Assembly: GCF_002575655.3 (NCBI RefSeq)
Contig: NC_053037.3
Span: 502,332,544-502,396,543, forward strand
Reading direction: 5' to 3'
From: Aegilops tauschii subsp. strangulata
Lineage: Eukaryota > Streptophyta > Magnoliopsida > Poales > Poaceae
Length of the DNA stretch: 64,000 bases
In this document: piece after piece, positions 1 to 12,000 of the stretch
Position numbering within the stretch: position 1 is the stretch's first letter
How the letters are laid out: every line of letters begins with the position of its first letter
Notes under the pieces: model-generated
What the model was told of the DNA's origin: nothing
Databases searched by the model: none
Seen by the model: only the letters and a program-made list of their open reading frames with translations
Position numbers and translations under genes: made by a program

Positions 1-740
1 GAAGCACTATGGTCGTTGGATGGACATCGTACGGTCACCGGAGCTAGAATCGTTCATATTGACTAAGTTGACAAAGCCCTCTGTCCTCGTCAACTTAGTA
101 GGCCCACAAGTCAGCCACCCACTATGGTGGGTCCCAGCTAGCAGGGGGTATTCATTTTTTGTGCGTCATCAGGAGGCACTTCCTTGCGTGATAAGATATA
201 GCAGGTGGGTCTGACCTGTCAGCGGGGGGAACATTTTTTTCGCGAAATACAGAAGCCCTTCCCGTGGGTCCTAGCTGTCAGGTAGAGGAATCATTATTTT
301 GCGCGTAATAAGGAGGCATTTCCTTGCGTGCGGCCGTGGACCCAGCTGTCAGCCTCTCCACGTACAGGCCACTTGCGATGGATGTCGTTCATTTACCACG
401 TTGACCAGGCCGCGCCGAGAGCACCAGGGCGGTGGACGACGGCGAGGCCTAGGAAGGGAACGACACGGAGCCAGGGAAGACTCGGCAGTTGTTTCCCACA
501 TGGAGGAGTACGAGGGTTTACTGGTTCGTCTACCGTCCCTGGAGAATAACAGCAGGTGTGGGTGTGTAGAGGGATGGCTAGGCCAGCGATGGGAGTATGG
601 TGGGGCAGTGAGGCCTGCGCGGTAGCATAGCCGGCCGCGGGAGGAGGGAGCAGGCAGTCCCGCCGGAGCTTGTTTGAGCGGCCGGAGCAGGAAAAGCAGA
701 GATTGAAGAAGCACGACAGCCGTTGGATGGACATCCAACA
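1..740 (-). repeat. GC-rich repeat units (left arm, distal)
   Basis: On the minus strand this holds one full copy (about 740-330) and flanking parts of a repeat. The unit starts with a CATCCAACGGC-type motif followed by 'tgcttcttcaa' and ends in short modules of the kind 'gaagtgcctccttattacg' and 'gctgggacccacc'. It matches the unit at 40508 in the right arm; positions 1-20 are the edge of the unit corresponding to 41210. Open frames run through it on both strands because it is GC-rich, but none shows a recognisable domain, so I do not call a gene. Confidence 0.6.
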
Positions 741-1387
741 GTCACTGCTCTTGTGTGCATTATTTCTAATAATGTATAGCCCATTTGCTAATTCTTAAGA
801 ATGTTTTTGGATCCCATCTTCTTTTTGTTAGCATTACACCCCATATTGTGGCCACGGTTGAAAAGTATACGAATTTTTTGCATATTCGGTGCGGTCAACT
901 GTTTTTAATCCCGAAATATCGATTCAGATTCAAAGTATTTTGAAAAATAATTTATATAAATATAAAATCCAAATAATTGTCCACGCATAAAAATCAATGG
1001 AATTTAAAATCTTGTAATGAAAAAAATTGAAACTAATTCCCGGTTTGATGTGTTTTAAAAATGTACAGCCCATTTCTGGGCAAACCGAATGAAAGTCTCC
1101 TCGTCTTAAAACATTTGCAGCCCAGGAGGGCTGATAAAGCAAGTAGGCCTCATTTGGGTATTTCTTAAAAAAAATAGAACTGGGCTAGCCATTTTCAGCA
1201 AGAAAAAAACACATCTGGGCTCATGATGTGGTAAACATAAATAAAACCCTGGCTAGACAGGCCACGGCCCCCGCACAGCCCCGTTGTTACCCTGATCCGT
1301 CGCTAAAACTAGTATAAATAACAACTGCTTGTTCCTCAAAAAAAACTGCGCGACCTGCTGGGTCCCTGGTATCAGCCGCTCGTAGTG
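741..1387. other. AT-rich spacer of left arm, no gene seen
   Basis: This non-coding stretch is mirrored at 39780-40370 in the right arm. It includes short 'gcccatttg' and 'ggctgtaaat' type motifs shared with 42360-42700. I see no gene in it. Confidence 0.5.
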
Positions 1388-1518
1388 TTTTTGAAAGATA
1401 GCAGGAGAACTGCTACAATTCATTAAGAGGAAGCGGTAAAGAAACCGACGCTCAGTTAATTAAGGAAAACCGAGCTAAAACCTTTACAAAGAGCACACGG
1501 CCGACACAACACGAACCT
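1388..1518 (-). mobile_element. Short 5'-truncated LINE- or SINE-like insertion with target duplication
   Basis: A 131-bp insertion is flanked by CTCGTAGTG (1379-1387) and CTCGTAGTA (1519-1527), an 8/9-bp target-site duplication. The right arm has the uninterrupted site, 'actacgagcggc' near 39736. The insert begins with T5 on the plus strand, so on the minus strand it ends in A5 preceded by a 'gcagttctcctgc'-type segment, which resembles the 3' end of grass non-LTR elements. It inserted after the arms had separated. Whether it is LINE or SINE derived is inference. Confidence 0.6.
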
Positions 1519-1544
1519 CTCGTAGTATAATTCTGTCGTTAATT

Positions 1545-2115
1545 GACTACGTTGACAATGGCGTGAGCCCCAGATGTCCAACCATTAGGAGGAACCATAT
1601 TTTTGGGCTTGTAATATAGAGGCACTTGCTTGCGTACTGCCATGACGCTGGTGGGTCCCTACTGTCATCCTCTACACATACATTCATCTCCTTGTTCCTC
1701 AGGGTTGTTGACGACGTTGACAACGCAAGAGGGCGGCGCACCGCGCACGGCGAGCGAACCAAGGCCGCAAGGCGGAGGACGACGGCGAGGCCTCGGACGG
1801 AACGAACATGAGCCGTGGAAGATGCGCCCGTCCAGTCGCAGGCGGAGGGGAGTACAAGGGTTGACAGGTTCGGGTGCGGGTGCGTGTTGGGGCTGACATC
1901 GTTGGAGAATAACAGGACGTGTGGGGAAATAGAGGGTGGGACTGGCCAACGTTGGAGGGTACGTACGGTAGGGCGGCGGAGGCGCAACCAGCCATGGGAG
2001 GCGGGAGCAGGCGGAGCCAATGGGGTGGTTTGGTTTGAGTGGCTGGAGGAAGAAGAAGTCAAGAGATAGAAGATACACGACAGATGTTGGATGTCAATCC
2101 AACGGCTGGTAGGCA
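1545..2115 (-). repeat. GC-rich repeat unit (left arm, proximal)
   Basis: This unit matches 39165-39720 in the right arm and is the most diverged member of the GC-rich unit family. On the minus strand it begins with 'ggattgacatccaacatctg' and ends near a 'tgttgacaacgtcgtcaac' module. No protein domain was recognised in its open frames. Confidence 0.55.
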
Positions 2116-2600
2116 GAATCATTTGTTGACTGGCTAGTAAGTCGACACCGCCTTGGATAGGCTATTTCCTCGTGGGTCCCAAATGTCAGAATCCAAATCT
2201 GTCATGGTCATGCAGCCCTTCCTATGAAAATTTACAGCCCATTTGATGTGCTAGTTGGAAATAAGTTTGTGGGTGCTGGTGGGTGCTAATCACTTGGCTT
2301 CTGTAATGCACAGTGAGCTCAAGCAACCGGCGAGAGTGATGTTATTTCCCTTGGTTGGGTATTGTTAGTCATTACAATATTTCACTCTAAATTAAACGAC
2401 TAGCAAGCCATTTGCCTTGCTTCAAACAAAATATGACAGTCACAGCCGAGTTGAAAAGGGCAAGAACATCTAACTCCAGCTTACAAACTGTACAAAAGCA
2501 CGAGGGTTAATTGTTCATCAGGTTTACAAAAAAACCCAGGTTGAAAAGGGTAACAACATCTAACTCCAACATTGTTTTTGGCAGTCACAGTCAAATGGAT
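2116..2600. other. 3' flank of left F-box gene, no gene seen
   Basis: Non-coding sequence, collinear with about 38740-39160 in the right arm. It carries a pair of near-identical pieces, 'acatctaactccag' and 'acatctaactccaac' (near 2468 and 2559). Nothing else is seen. Confidence 0.5.
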
Positions 2601-2910
2601 CGGTCAGGTCCATAGAATGAACATCCTGGTCGTATAATTTACTTGATTATGACCACAATATGTTGTAAATAGAAGCCCGACACATTCAGAAGCTCTTTTG
2701 CCCAGCTGAAACTCCTTTTTCGCTCTTCCACATACCCATCCGTCAAAACCATGCTGCTGATAACTTAAGCCTGATGGACAATAGTAACCTCGCATTCAGC
2801 AGGAAGAATGTGACAAATCTAGTGTTTGCACGGTTGGCTACGTATCGTTCTAGCATTATTGTCTTTAATCGAATCTCATGAGAAGTGAGAAAATCCCGAT
2901 GCTTACGAAT

Positions 2911-4227
2911 CTACCGATTGGTTATAACTTTCTTACCCCGTCCTGTTGCCTAAATAGACATGAAGATTGAAAACAGTTATGGCCTAAAAAGAGTCTCGAA
3001 AGAGCAATAGCTGAACGGTTAATTCTAGTACACTATATGCGGGCTTCCAATGTGCATGAAATTATCACCTTTATATACAACTTCTCTAGACATGGAAAGC
3101 ATTGCAGCAAGCCAATAATCTTGTTCAGATCAAAACTATTCATTTGGATATATAAGATCTTGACAGAATCCAGCACCATTGATAGGCCATCCATGGAGAA
3201 ACTCTTCATTGAGCATAGAACATAATATTAGTACAAAATGTGTACTCCAAGATGACATAAAAGTGTAGATGATAATGTAAAGTACCTGAAGTACTGTGGA
3301 GCCAAACACCATATTGAAATGAGCACAGAGATCATGTATTACACCCAAGGTCTCTAGTTTAGGCGCAGAGAGGACGATTATTTGCAACGGTGAATAACTA
3401 GAATCAAGGATCAACCTTTGAAGTGAAGGGGCATCTTGGATGATGAGCTGCCATCCGTCAAAACAAATTCCAATTCTTACAAGTTTAGGCGACTTTATTT
3501 GGAGACAACCGATTCTAACTGTGAAAACAAGCACCAAGCACTCCAGGGCAGGGCAACTGGAGTGGATGATGCTGTGCAATGAGGCCTCCGATATACGAAC
3601 CCGCACAAGTGAAAGTTTGTTGAGAAATGGGAGTCGAAGGTTTAGTACCAGATTGTCTGGTAGGTCGCACAGCGCAAAGGTGGCGGTGTGGAGAGAGGAG
3701 GAAAACTGCGAGATGGACAACGGTGCTGAGGGCACATGTAGATGGCGTTTGGTATCTGGTAGGTGATTTCCAGGGGAATAGTCGAACTCAGGCAACTGTA
3801 GTTCTGTGAATTCAGGGGATTTCAGCCAGGCGTCCACCGTGCAGGGCATGGTATGCTTGCTCAGGTAGCATGACGGGATGCAGAGGCTTTGAATGGAGCC
3901 CTGGTGGGAGGACATGATGGCTCTGGGGGTTTCAAAATTATTGAAGAGAGATAGCTGACGACAGTCGAGATTAAGGGGCACGGCGCGCCATAGAGGGTGC
4001 CACCGAATTGAGAGGACTTGGGTGCGGCAGCAATCCTTGGTGGAGAGAAGCGAGATGATCTCCCCAAGGACGGCGTCCGGGAGATCGCTGATGCGGTCCA
4101 CCCGAGATTCTACGGGTTCCTGGGATCCGGTGGGGGCGGGGTCGCTGCTTCTCCCCGCGCTGCCGGGTGCGGGATCTACAACAGGCGTTGCCGCTCGTAG
4201 GAGCCTCATCTTCTCAGCCGACTCCAT
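2911..4227 (-). CDS. F-box/FBD-type protein, C-terminally truncated (left copy)
   Basis: This is a likely substrate-recognition subunit of an SCF ubiquitin ligase. Inferred exons are 4227-3286 (314 codons, donor CTTCAG|GTAC), 3158-3069 (exactly 30 codons) and from 2949 downward, all phase 0. Residues about 41-85 form the F-box (DRISDLPDAVLGEIISLL), followed by LRR-like segments such as LRLPFLNKLSLVRVRI and SPKLVRIGI. Exon 2 ends FPCLEKLYIK, typical of the junction before an FBD domain. In exon 3 the codon that is TGG in the paralogue is TAG (2911-2913), which would end the protein at about 356 residues and remove the FBD-like part. Beyond that stop, recognisable FBD coding continues to about 2600 with a further frame change. 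The ATG at 4227 is chosen because it matches the paralogue's MESA start. A CACTA terminus lies 126 bp upstream and has probably separated the gene from its promoter. Confidence 0.75.
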
Positions 4228-4808
4228 TTTCCTCGAGGGCGTCGTGTCGCGCTCACGGATTTGAGCAGAGTAACGAATCACGAGCCTAGTTGTAGTGCGA
4301 TTGAAGAAGAAGGGGAGCTGGGGTTTTCTGTAGGAGTGAGGTGAGGAATTTGCACTATAAAAAAACACTTCCGTGATGATACGTGTTTGTCACAGTAGGT
4401 CGCGTTTTCTGTCATGCATGTACATCCATGACAAATTTATGACAGAATCAAGATAGTCATACCTGTGCTGTCGTAGAAGTGTTCCATGACATTGCCAAAA
4501 TTATCATCACGGAAGTGTCCACTTCCATGACGATAAATCGCGCGTCACAGAAGTGCTTTCGTCAAGGGTGACCAACACGTGGCATCCACTGTAACGGAAC
4601 GCCGTTAAGCTATCGGGTCGGATTTTGGATCCGATAAGCCGTTAATAGCCACGACCAAAGCCGATTTTCCACGTGTAAAATTCTCATTGGCTGACGGATC
4701 CACGCGTCAGCTCCGCGTTGGCACAGGTGTCACTCATCCAACGGTCGAGATGGGCCTATGATATGTTGACACGTGGACCGGCCCAAAAGTGGCCCACATA
4801 GTTTAAAT

Positions 4809-5053
4809 GGGCCGGCCCAACCGAAGGCCCATAAGATTTAGCGGACCATAATGGGCCGGCCCAGCTAAAGGCCCACAAAATTTAGCGGACCATAATGGGC
4901 CGGCCCAGCTAAAGGCCCACACGATTTTGCAGACCATAATGGGCCGGCCCAGCTAAAGGCCCACAAGATTTTGCAGACCACAATGGGTCGGCCCAGCTAA
5001 AGGCCCACAAGATTCTGCAGACCATAATGGGCCGGCCCAGCTAAAGGCGCAAC
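4809..5053. repeat. 44-bp tandem array rich in GGGCCGGCCCA
   Basis: Five consecutive 44-bp units start at 4809, 4853, 4897, 4941 and 4985, with a partial sixth at 5029. Each begins GGGCCGGCCCA and contains 'ctaaaggcccac' and 'accataat'. They lie in the subterminal zone of the CACTA element, where repeats of this type usually bind the element's accessory protein. The units also contain TGGGCC, the plant 'site II' type motif; any promoter role is inference. Confidence 0.9.
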
Positions 5054-6072
5054 ATTCTCTGTCAAATCGGCCTGTCAACGGCCTGTCCTAAACTTGTCAT
5101 CAACGCGGCCCATGGTCACTTCTGGCCCGTTAACAGTCCGCTAAGTAATTGGGACGAATTACGGCCCGGTGTATTTCCGGCCTGTTAAAGGTCCGGCTTC
5201 ATTTGGGCCCATTTACAGGCCATCAAAACTTTCGGCCCATAAACGACCGTGAAGGATTTGGGTCATATTCGGCCATGTCTGACATTCGGCCTGTTAGAGG
5301 CCCACTATAGCTTTGGGCCACTTTCGGCCTGTTGTCATTTTCGGCCTGTTAACGCCGGACGTAAACCATGGGCCATATGTGGCCCAACGTCATATCGGGC
5401 CCATTAACGGCCCATATAAAAATAACGATAATCTAGCCCGACCGAAGTTCCGGCCTGTTAAAGGCCCATGTATTAGGTCGGCGCATTTACGGCCCGTCCG
5501 AATTTCGGCCTGTCAAATATCCGCATCGTAAATGGGCACCATTTCGGCCTGCTAAATCCAGTGGGTTATTTGGCACAATCAGGGCCCAATCTCACTTTCG
5601 GTCTATTAAAGGCCCATGTTTTTATGGGCTCGAGATATCTACACCTGTAAACGGCCTATTTTTACTGACGGCCCAAATTATGTTTAGGCCTGTTAAAGGC
5701 CCACTATGGGCACAGGCCTACCAGAAAAATATGAAAGCTTATGCTGATTTAGGCCCAAATATTTTTAGTGGGCTACATGCCAATTTCGGCCCGTAATTGT
5801 TTTTAGCCCAATTGGAATGGGCCCGACGAATGTTGGCATGTTGGGCTCCTATGAAGCTTTCGGCCGAATACATTACTAAGATAAACCTACACTATACAAA
5901 AATAGCGTCATAATTACTGCAGCCTGAGGCAGCATCATAAATGTTGTATCACAACAAAATAAATTCCAACCATACAACAAAAGGCCTGTTGGCATAAAGT
6001 TTATAGTCCTTCCAGATAAAAGCAGCATCAGATGTATAAAAGCACAGATCATTTGACCTGAGTGCTAATGTT
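5054..6072. other. Degenerate GGCC-rich CACTA subterminal region and 3' flank
   Basis: Up to about 5870 the sequence is a decayed continuation of the array, with many copies of motifs like 'cggcctgttaa' and 'aaaggcccat' in both orientations. From 5880 to 6072 there is AT-rich sequence that would be the 3' untranslated region of the minus-strand transposase gene. No separate gene is seen. Confidence 0.6.
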
Positions 6073-9000
6073 TCAGGCTGTAGAATCTGATGGAGCAGCA
6101 CAATCTCCACCTTTTTTCCGCCATTGCTCTTGAACAACGAAGCGAATGTCTGATAGTCTGGTTTCAAAACCATTCATATCTTGACGACATTTCTCGACCA
6201 CTATTCTTGTTTCCAAAACAACATCGATTAGGGATTGGACTTGTGTCTGGAGCACAGATATATCACTCTGTCTAGCAGGAAGATTTTGTTCAGTAGGCGA
6301 TTTGGACGAGGTTACCTTGACAACCAACCCAGAATTACGCAGGAAGGTGCTTTTTGCACTGTTAGTGGAGAGATACTGACGCACTGCAGCTAGAGGTGAC
6401 ATTGTGCCTGTAGTAGCCTCGTCACCTTCAGGTGGTTGTGGCTGTTCAATCATTTGTTCCATAGCTTCCTGAAAGTTTCAACTTGTAGATTAGTGTACCA
6501 GATAAGTTACTAATGAGACAAAAACAAACAAAGTAGGTTAAACGTTTATACATAACTTATTTTGGTGATCTACTGTAATACATTAGCATGTATTGTAGTG
6601 CCAACTACATAAAAAATCACTTACAGAACATATGTCCATGTAGCATGCCTACTGTATTGTCTATTTCCTCACATTCGTTGACATCTAAGGATAAAGAGAC
6701 ATGGTTTAAAGTAGGATGAACATAGTATGACATCATTCATACCATGGGCAAACAGATATAAAACAAACAGGCTATTTTATCATTGTGTGCGCACGTGAAC
6801 ATAACAACTAGATTACAGATCAAGACCAAAAGAATATCCTTCATCTCTTTTAAACCATGTAAGGTGAAATGATACGTTAAGAGAACTGTGAATAAAAGTG
6901 AACATAGTAACTGACATTGGCTGCAAACCAAGTAGTTAAATGAACACATCATAGTACCAATCAGTTCAAGGCAGGAGGAGTAAGGACTTACAACAGCGGC
7001 TTGAACTGGTGTGCTCATGCCCTTCATCTTGCTGGTGTGGCAATCCTTGAAGATTTGCACTGCATTCGGTTCAGGTTCTTTTTGGTCCGCACGGTCTTTC
7101 CTCTGTATTTGGAACAAGTCAATATAGATATGATAATATGGCACAAAAAAAGAAGGAAGTAGCAGCTATTTACAAGAGCCTCGCAGTGTGCAATATATCT
7201 ACGAGATCCTGTTGTCAGTTGGAATTTCACTTTAGAACGGTTGGTTTTGTTCTTCAAACAGTTAGCCTAGAAGAAGATACACTTGTAAGGCACATACATA
7301 AATACAAGTTCAATATGTGGTCTGATCAAATACATATAGCCTACCTGATACTTTGGATTAGATCGGTGTTTAACGAGGGCTGTCCAGTCTTCATCTGTAA
7401 TATATTCCACTAGAGATGTTTGGGCGATTTCATTGTTAGCCTTGCCTTCAAAGTGAGATTTTCTAAGGTGGTACTGATACTGTCGCAGAGCAGACTGAAA
7501 AACATGAGTGCATGCTTGTTTAGTTGCATCATCTTTTGGATCCAACTTGAACCTCGTCTGTTGAAAAAAGAATGTGAGTCTTATTAGGAAGAAGCTAGAA
7601 AGTATGGGACAGAGCAAGACAATATTACTAATTGCGATGAATAACATTACTTATGGATAAATGGTCAAGGAAGGTGTTAAACTGGGTATTGTCTTTCTCA
7701 TTCCTGTACTGGATCCACGTTGGGAGGACACGTGCATGACACCTAACGGCAACGGCTGCCTCTGATACTAACTTGGCTGACTCTGTAGCATCACATGGCC
7801 GTTTTAAACCTGCCTCAAAATGGATCTCCATTCTTCCTCCTTTAGATTTTGTTAATCTGTCAAGCATTATCCCTGATGTCTGTTTCCGCTTGCGCTGTGG
7901 TGCTAGTTCAACAACGAATATGGAAAGTGTTAGTGTACATCAAACTGTGAGAGTACATATAAAGGAGCATGCAACTGCAACTTGACTCGGTCAGGTACCG
8001 TCTTGGTGTTGATGCTCATGAGGTTCATCTGATCTCACTTCGGAAGTAGTGTTAGGTGTGAAGGCAGCTTGGGAACTGGCCAGTTCCGGAGCAAACGAAC
8101 GAGTAACTGGTTGAGATGCTGGTACAGTTGAAGCGGATGCTGCAGCTGGTGGAGCAGGTGATACTGTGTTTGTACATTTAGCCGGTGGACTTGGACCTTC
8201 TACTGCACTATAAGTACCAGTAGAATCTCGACGGCAGAACCTTTTCCGTTTCACCCGACGAGTAACAGCACTCCCTACTATATTATTTTCCTTGCTCTTT
8301 TTTGACTTTGCCATGTCAAGTTGTACCCACAACACAAAAGAATAAGATCACTCTTCAGAACTCATTGATGCATGATACAGACAAGCAATACTTTGATGTA
8401 AGACAACCGTATGAGGATGGAATATGTAAGAAAAATAGGACGGCATGACATATTCACAGCTACGATGTGCAAACTAAGCAGAAGAATTTTCAAGAAAATA
8501 GAAGTAATGCAAGCTAGACACCATATGAAAGATGCAATGAATATTACTCTGCCAAGTTAAAAGTGTCTTGTCATAAGTGGCAATTCGAAAAATTAGAAGC
8601 AGTACAACGTAGAAATCAATGCAAGATGCAACCACTATCAAACTGCCATGTTAAAAGCGTCCAATCATGAGTGACTGATGCGGGATACACAACCATAGTA
8701 CTTTGATGTAAGAACATGGTATGATAGATAGATGCAGTGTATTCTAGACACAGAAAGCCATGTCATATGCACATGTATAACGTATAAACTCAGCAGGTGC
8801 AATTTAATCAAAATAGAAGAAATACAGGCTAGACAACATATGCAACATGAAACCAATTATCACACTGTCAACTTAGAGCAAGCACCTCCGATGGTGGAGT
8901 ACGGGAGATGAACTCATCATGTAGACTTGGCACTTCAACTTCATTAGCAGTAGCAGTGGCAAATCTAGAGAGTCTCTGTTTGCGTCGGTGCGGAGGACCA

Positions 9001-12000
9001 CCAACATCCCCTAACATACTCTTTTCCTTCCTATTTCTAATATTGCCTTATGAAGTCAAAACCACAAGAAGATGAATAAAATTAGCTCTGCATAACTGGT
9101 TGATGCATGATACAGACGAACACTACTTTGATGTAAGGCAAGCGCAGGATAGGAGGATGGAATATATACAAAAAAGACAGCGTTTCATATTCACACGTAC
9201 GATAGGAGGATGGGATATGTACGAAAAAACAGTAAGCGGAAGGCATTTCAACAAAATTAGAAGAAATGAAAGCTAGGCACCATATGAACATGCAACCAAT
9301 ATTACTCTATTAGGTAAAAAGTGTCTCGTCGTAAGTGCCATTTCAAGAAATTAGAAGCAGTACAAGCTAGAAGACAATGCAAGATGCAACCTACATCACA
9401 GTCCCAAGTTAAATGTGTCTTATGGGTAAGTGATCGTTGCAGGTATAAGTTGTAAGCTACGCAGATGCAATTCAACATAATCAGAAGCAATACAAACTAG
9501 ACATCAAACCGAAAACACAACCACGTATAACAGTTCCAAGTAAGAGCAAGCACCTGTGATGGTGGAGTAGGGGAGATATGCTCATCATGTACACGTATGT
9601 GCTAGAAACAGGAACACATGTCATATTCACAGGCATTATGTGTAAAGTAAGCAGATGCAATTCAAGTTAGAAGCAATACAAGCTAGACATCATACGCAAC
9701 ATGCAACCACATATAATAGTGTCAAGTTAGAGCAAGCACATGTGATGGTGGAGTAGGGGAGATGTGCTCATCATCTACACAGCTACGTTGACTGTCCAGC
9801 CTTGTGTTGTCTTGCGAATCTTGTTGGGAGGATGGCGGAGTAGAATCTGTAGAGACCCCCTATTTGAGTTGCTCCGAAGGACCACCATCATCCACTGCCA
9901 GACTAATTTCCTTCAGTTGTAATGATTTTGCATTGTGAAGTCAAACCGATAAGAAAAAGGAATAAAATTCGCTCTTCAGAACTCATTCATGCATGATACT
10001 GACGAACACTACTCGGATGAAAGGCAAACACATGATGCGAGGATGGAATATGTATGAAAAACAGGATGGTGTGACATATTCACACCAATGATGTGGTAAC
10101 TAAGCAGAAGGCATTTCAACAAATTAGAAGCACTGCAAGCTAGACACCATATGACAGATGCAACCAATACCACTCTGCCAAGTTCAAACTGTATGGCGTT
10201 TCAACAAATTAGAAGAAGTACATGCTAGAAATCATATGCAAGACACAACCAATATCACAGTGGCGACTTAAAGGTGCCTTATCATAAGTGACTGATGCGG
10301 GATATGCAAGAATAGCAGTCTGATGTAGAAACAGGAACACATGTCATATTCACAGGCATTATGCGTAAAGTAAGCAGATGCAATTCAACAAAGTTAGAAG
10401 CAATACAAGCTAGACATCATACGCAACATGCAACCACATATAATAGTGCCAAGTTAGAGCAAGCACCTGTGATGGTGGAGTAGGGGAGATGTGCTCATCA
10501 TCTACACAACTACGTTGACTGTCTAGCCTTGCGTTGTCTTGCGAATCTTGTTGGGAGGATGGCGGAGTAGAATATGTAGAGAACCTCCGTTTCAGTTGCT
10601 CTGAAGGACCACTATCATCCAATGCCTTGCCAATTTACTTCAGCTTTATTGATTTAGCATTGTGAGGTCATACCGACAAGAAAAAGGAATATCATTCGCT
10701 CTTCAGAACTCATTCATGCATGATACTGACGAACACTACTCTAATGAAAGGCAAAGTCATGATACGAGGATGGAATATGTATGAAAAAATGGACGGCTTG
10801 ACATATTCACACCTATGATGTGGTAACTAAGCAGAAGGCACTTCAACAAATTAGGAACACTGCAAGACACCATATGGAAGGTGCAATCAATATCACTCTG
10901 CCAAGTTAAAACTGTCTCGTCATAGGTGGCGTTCATCAAACTATAAGCAATACATGGTAGAAATCATATTCAAGACGCAAAACAATATCACACTGCCAAC
11001 TTAAATGTGTCCCATCATAAGTGACTGATGCAGGATACACAAGAAGAGTAGTTTCATGTAAGAACATGGTGTGATAGACAGATATAGTATGTACCAAAAA
11101 CAGGAAAGCGTGTCATATTCACATGTATCATGTGTAAGCTAAGAAGATGCAGTTTACACTAATTGGGAGCAATACGAGCTAGACACCATATGCAACATGC
11201 AACCAGATATCACACTGCCAAGTTATAGCAATCACCTTGGATGGTGGAGTAGGGGAGCGGAGACTTGGACCTTGTAATGCACTATCAGTACAAGGAGAAT
11301 CGGTACAGATGCTCCGTTTACGTTGCTGCAGAGGACCACCATCATCGCCTTCCTTACTCTTTTCCTTCCTCTTTCTTGATTTTGCCTTGTCAAGTCAAAC
11401 CCACAAGAAAAAGGAATACAATTTGCTCTTCAGAACTCATTGATGCATGATACTGACGAACACTACTTTCATGTAAGGCAGCCGCATGATAGGAGGATGG
11501 AATATGTATGAAAAACAAGACGGCGTGACATATTGACATGTATGATGTATAAAGTGTAAACTAAGCACAAGGTGCTTGAACTTGTTAGAATCGATGCAAG
11601 CTAGAAACCATATGAAAGATGAAACCAATATCACTCTGCCAAATTAAAAGGGTGCCCTAACAAATGTATTTGACCAAATTAGAAGCAATACATGGCAACA
11701 GGCTAGAAATAATATGCAATATGCAACGAATAAAGGTGACTCATCGTAAGTGATTGATGCAGGATACAGAAGAGAGGTAGTTTCATGTAAGAACAAGGTG
11801 AACTCATAGATGTAGTGTGTACCAAAAATAGGAAGGCATGTCACACTACTAGAAAAAGGGCTATAGATGGGATTGACAATAATGGCGCACCAGACAAGCG
11901 GTGCGCCATTAGTATATACTAATGGCGCACCACCTTCTGATACGCCATTAGAGTTGAAACTACTAATGGCGCACCTGGCGCAGGGTGCGCCATTAGTATC

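Larger units (their letters stand above)
1..4352. repeat. Left arm of large inverted duplication
   Basis: Read on the minus strand, this segment is collinear with 36852-41229 on the plus strand. Both contain, in order, an F-box gene, its 3' flank, an AT-rich stretch and GC-rich repeat units. Homology stops exactly at 4352, where a CACTA terminus begins; the other end is cut by the window edge. Differences between the arms include a 131-bp insertion at 1388-1518 present only here, and extra sequence near 40370-40470 present only in the right arm. Confidence 0.85.

Noticed and set aside
4228..4368. Extending the left F-box protein upstream of the ATG at 4227
   Set aside because: The extension has no ATG and crosses into CACTA terminal sequence; the paralogue supports the MESA start.
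4809..5053. Regular spaced repeats resembling a CRISPR array
   Set aside because: The 44-bp units are directly adjacent with no unique spacers, and the sequence is plant transposon DNA.
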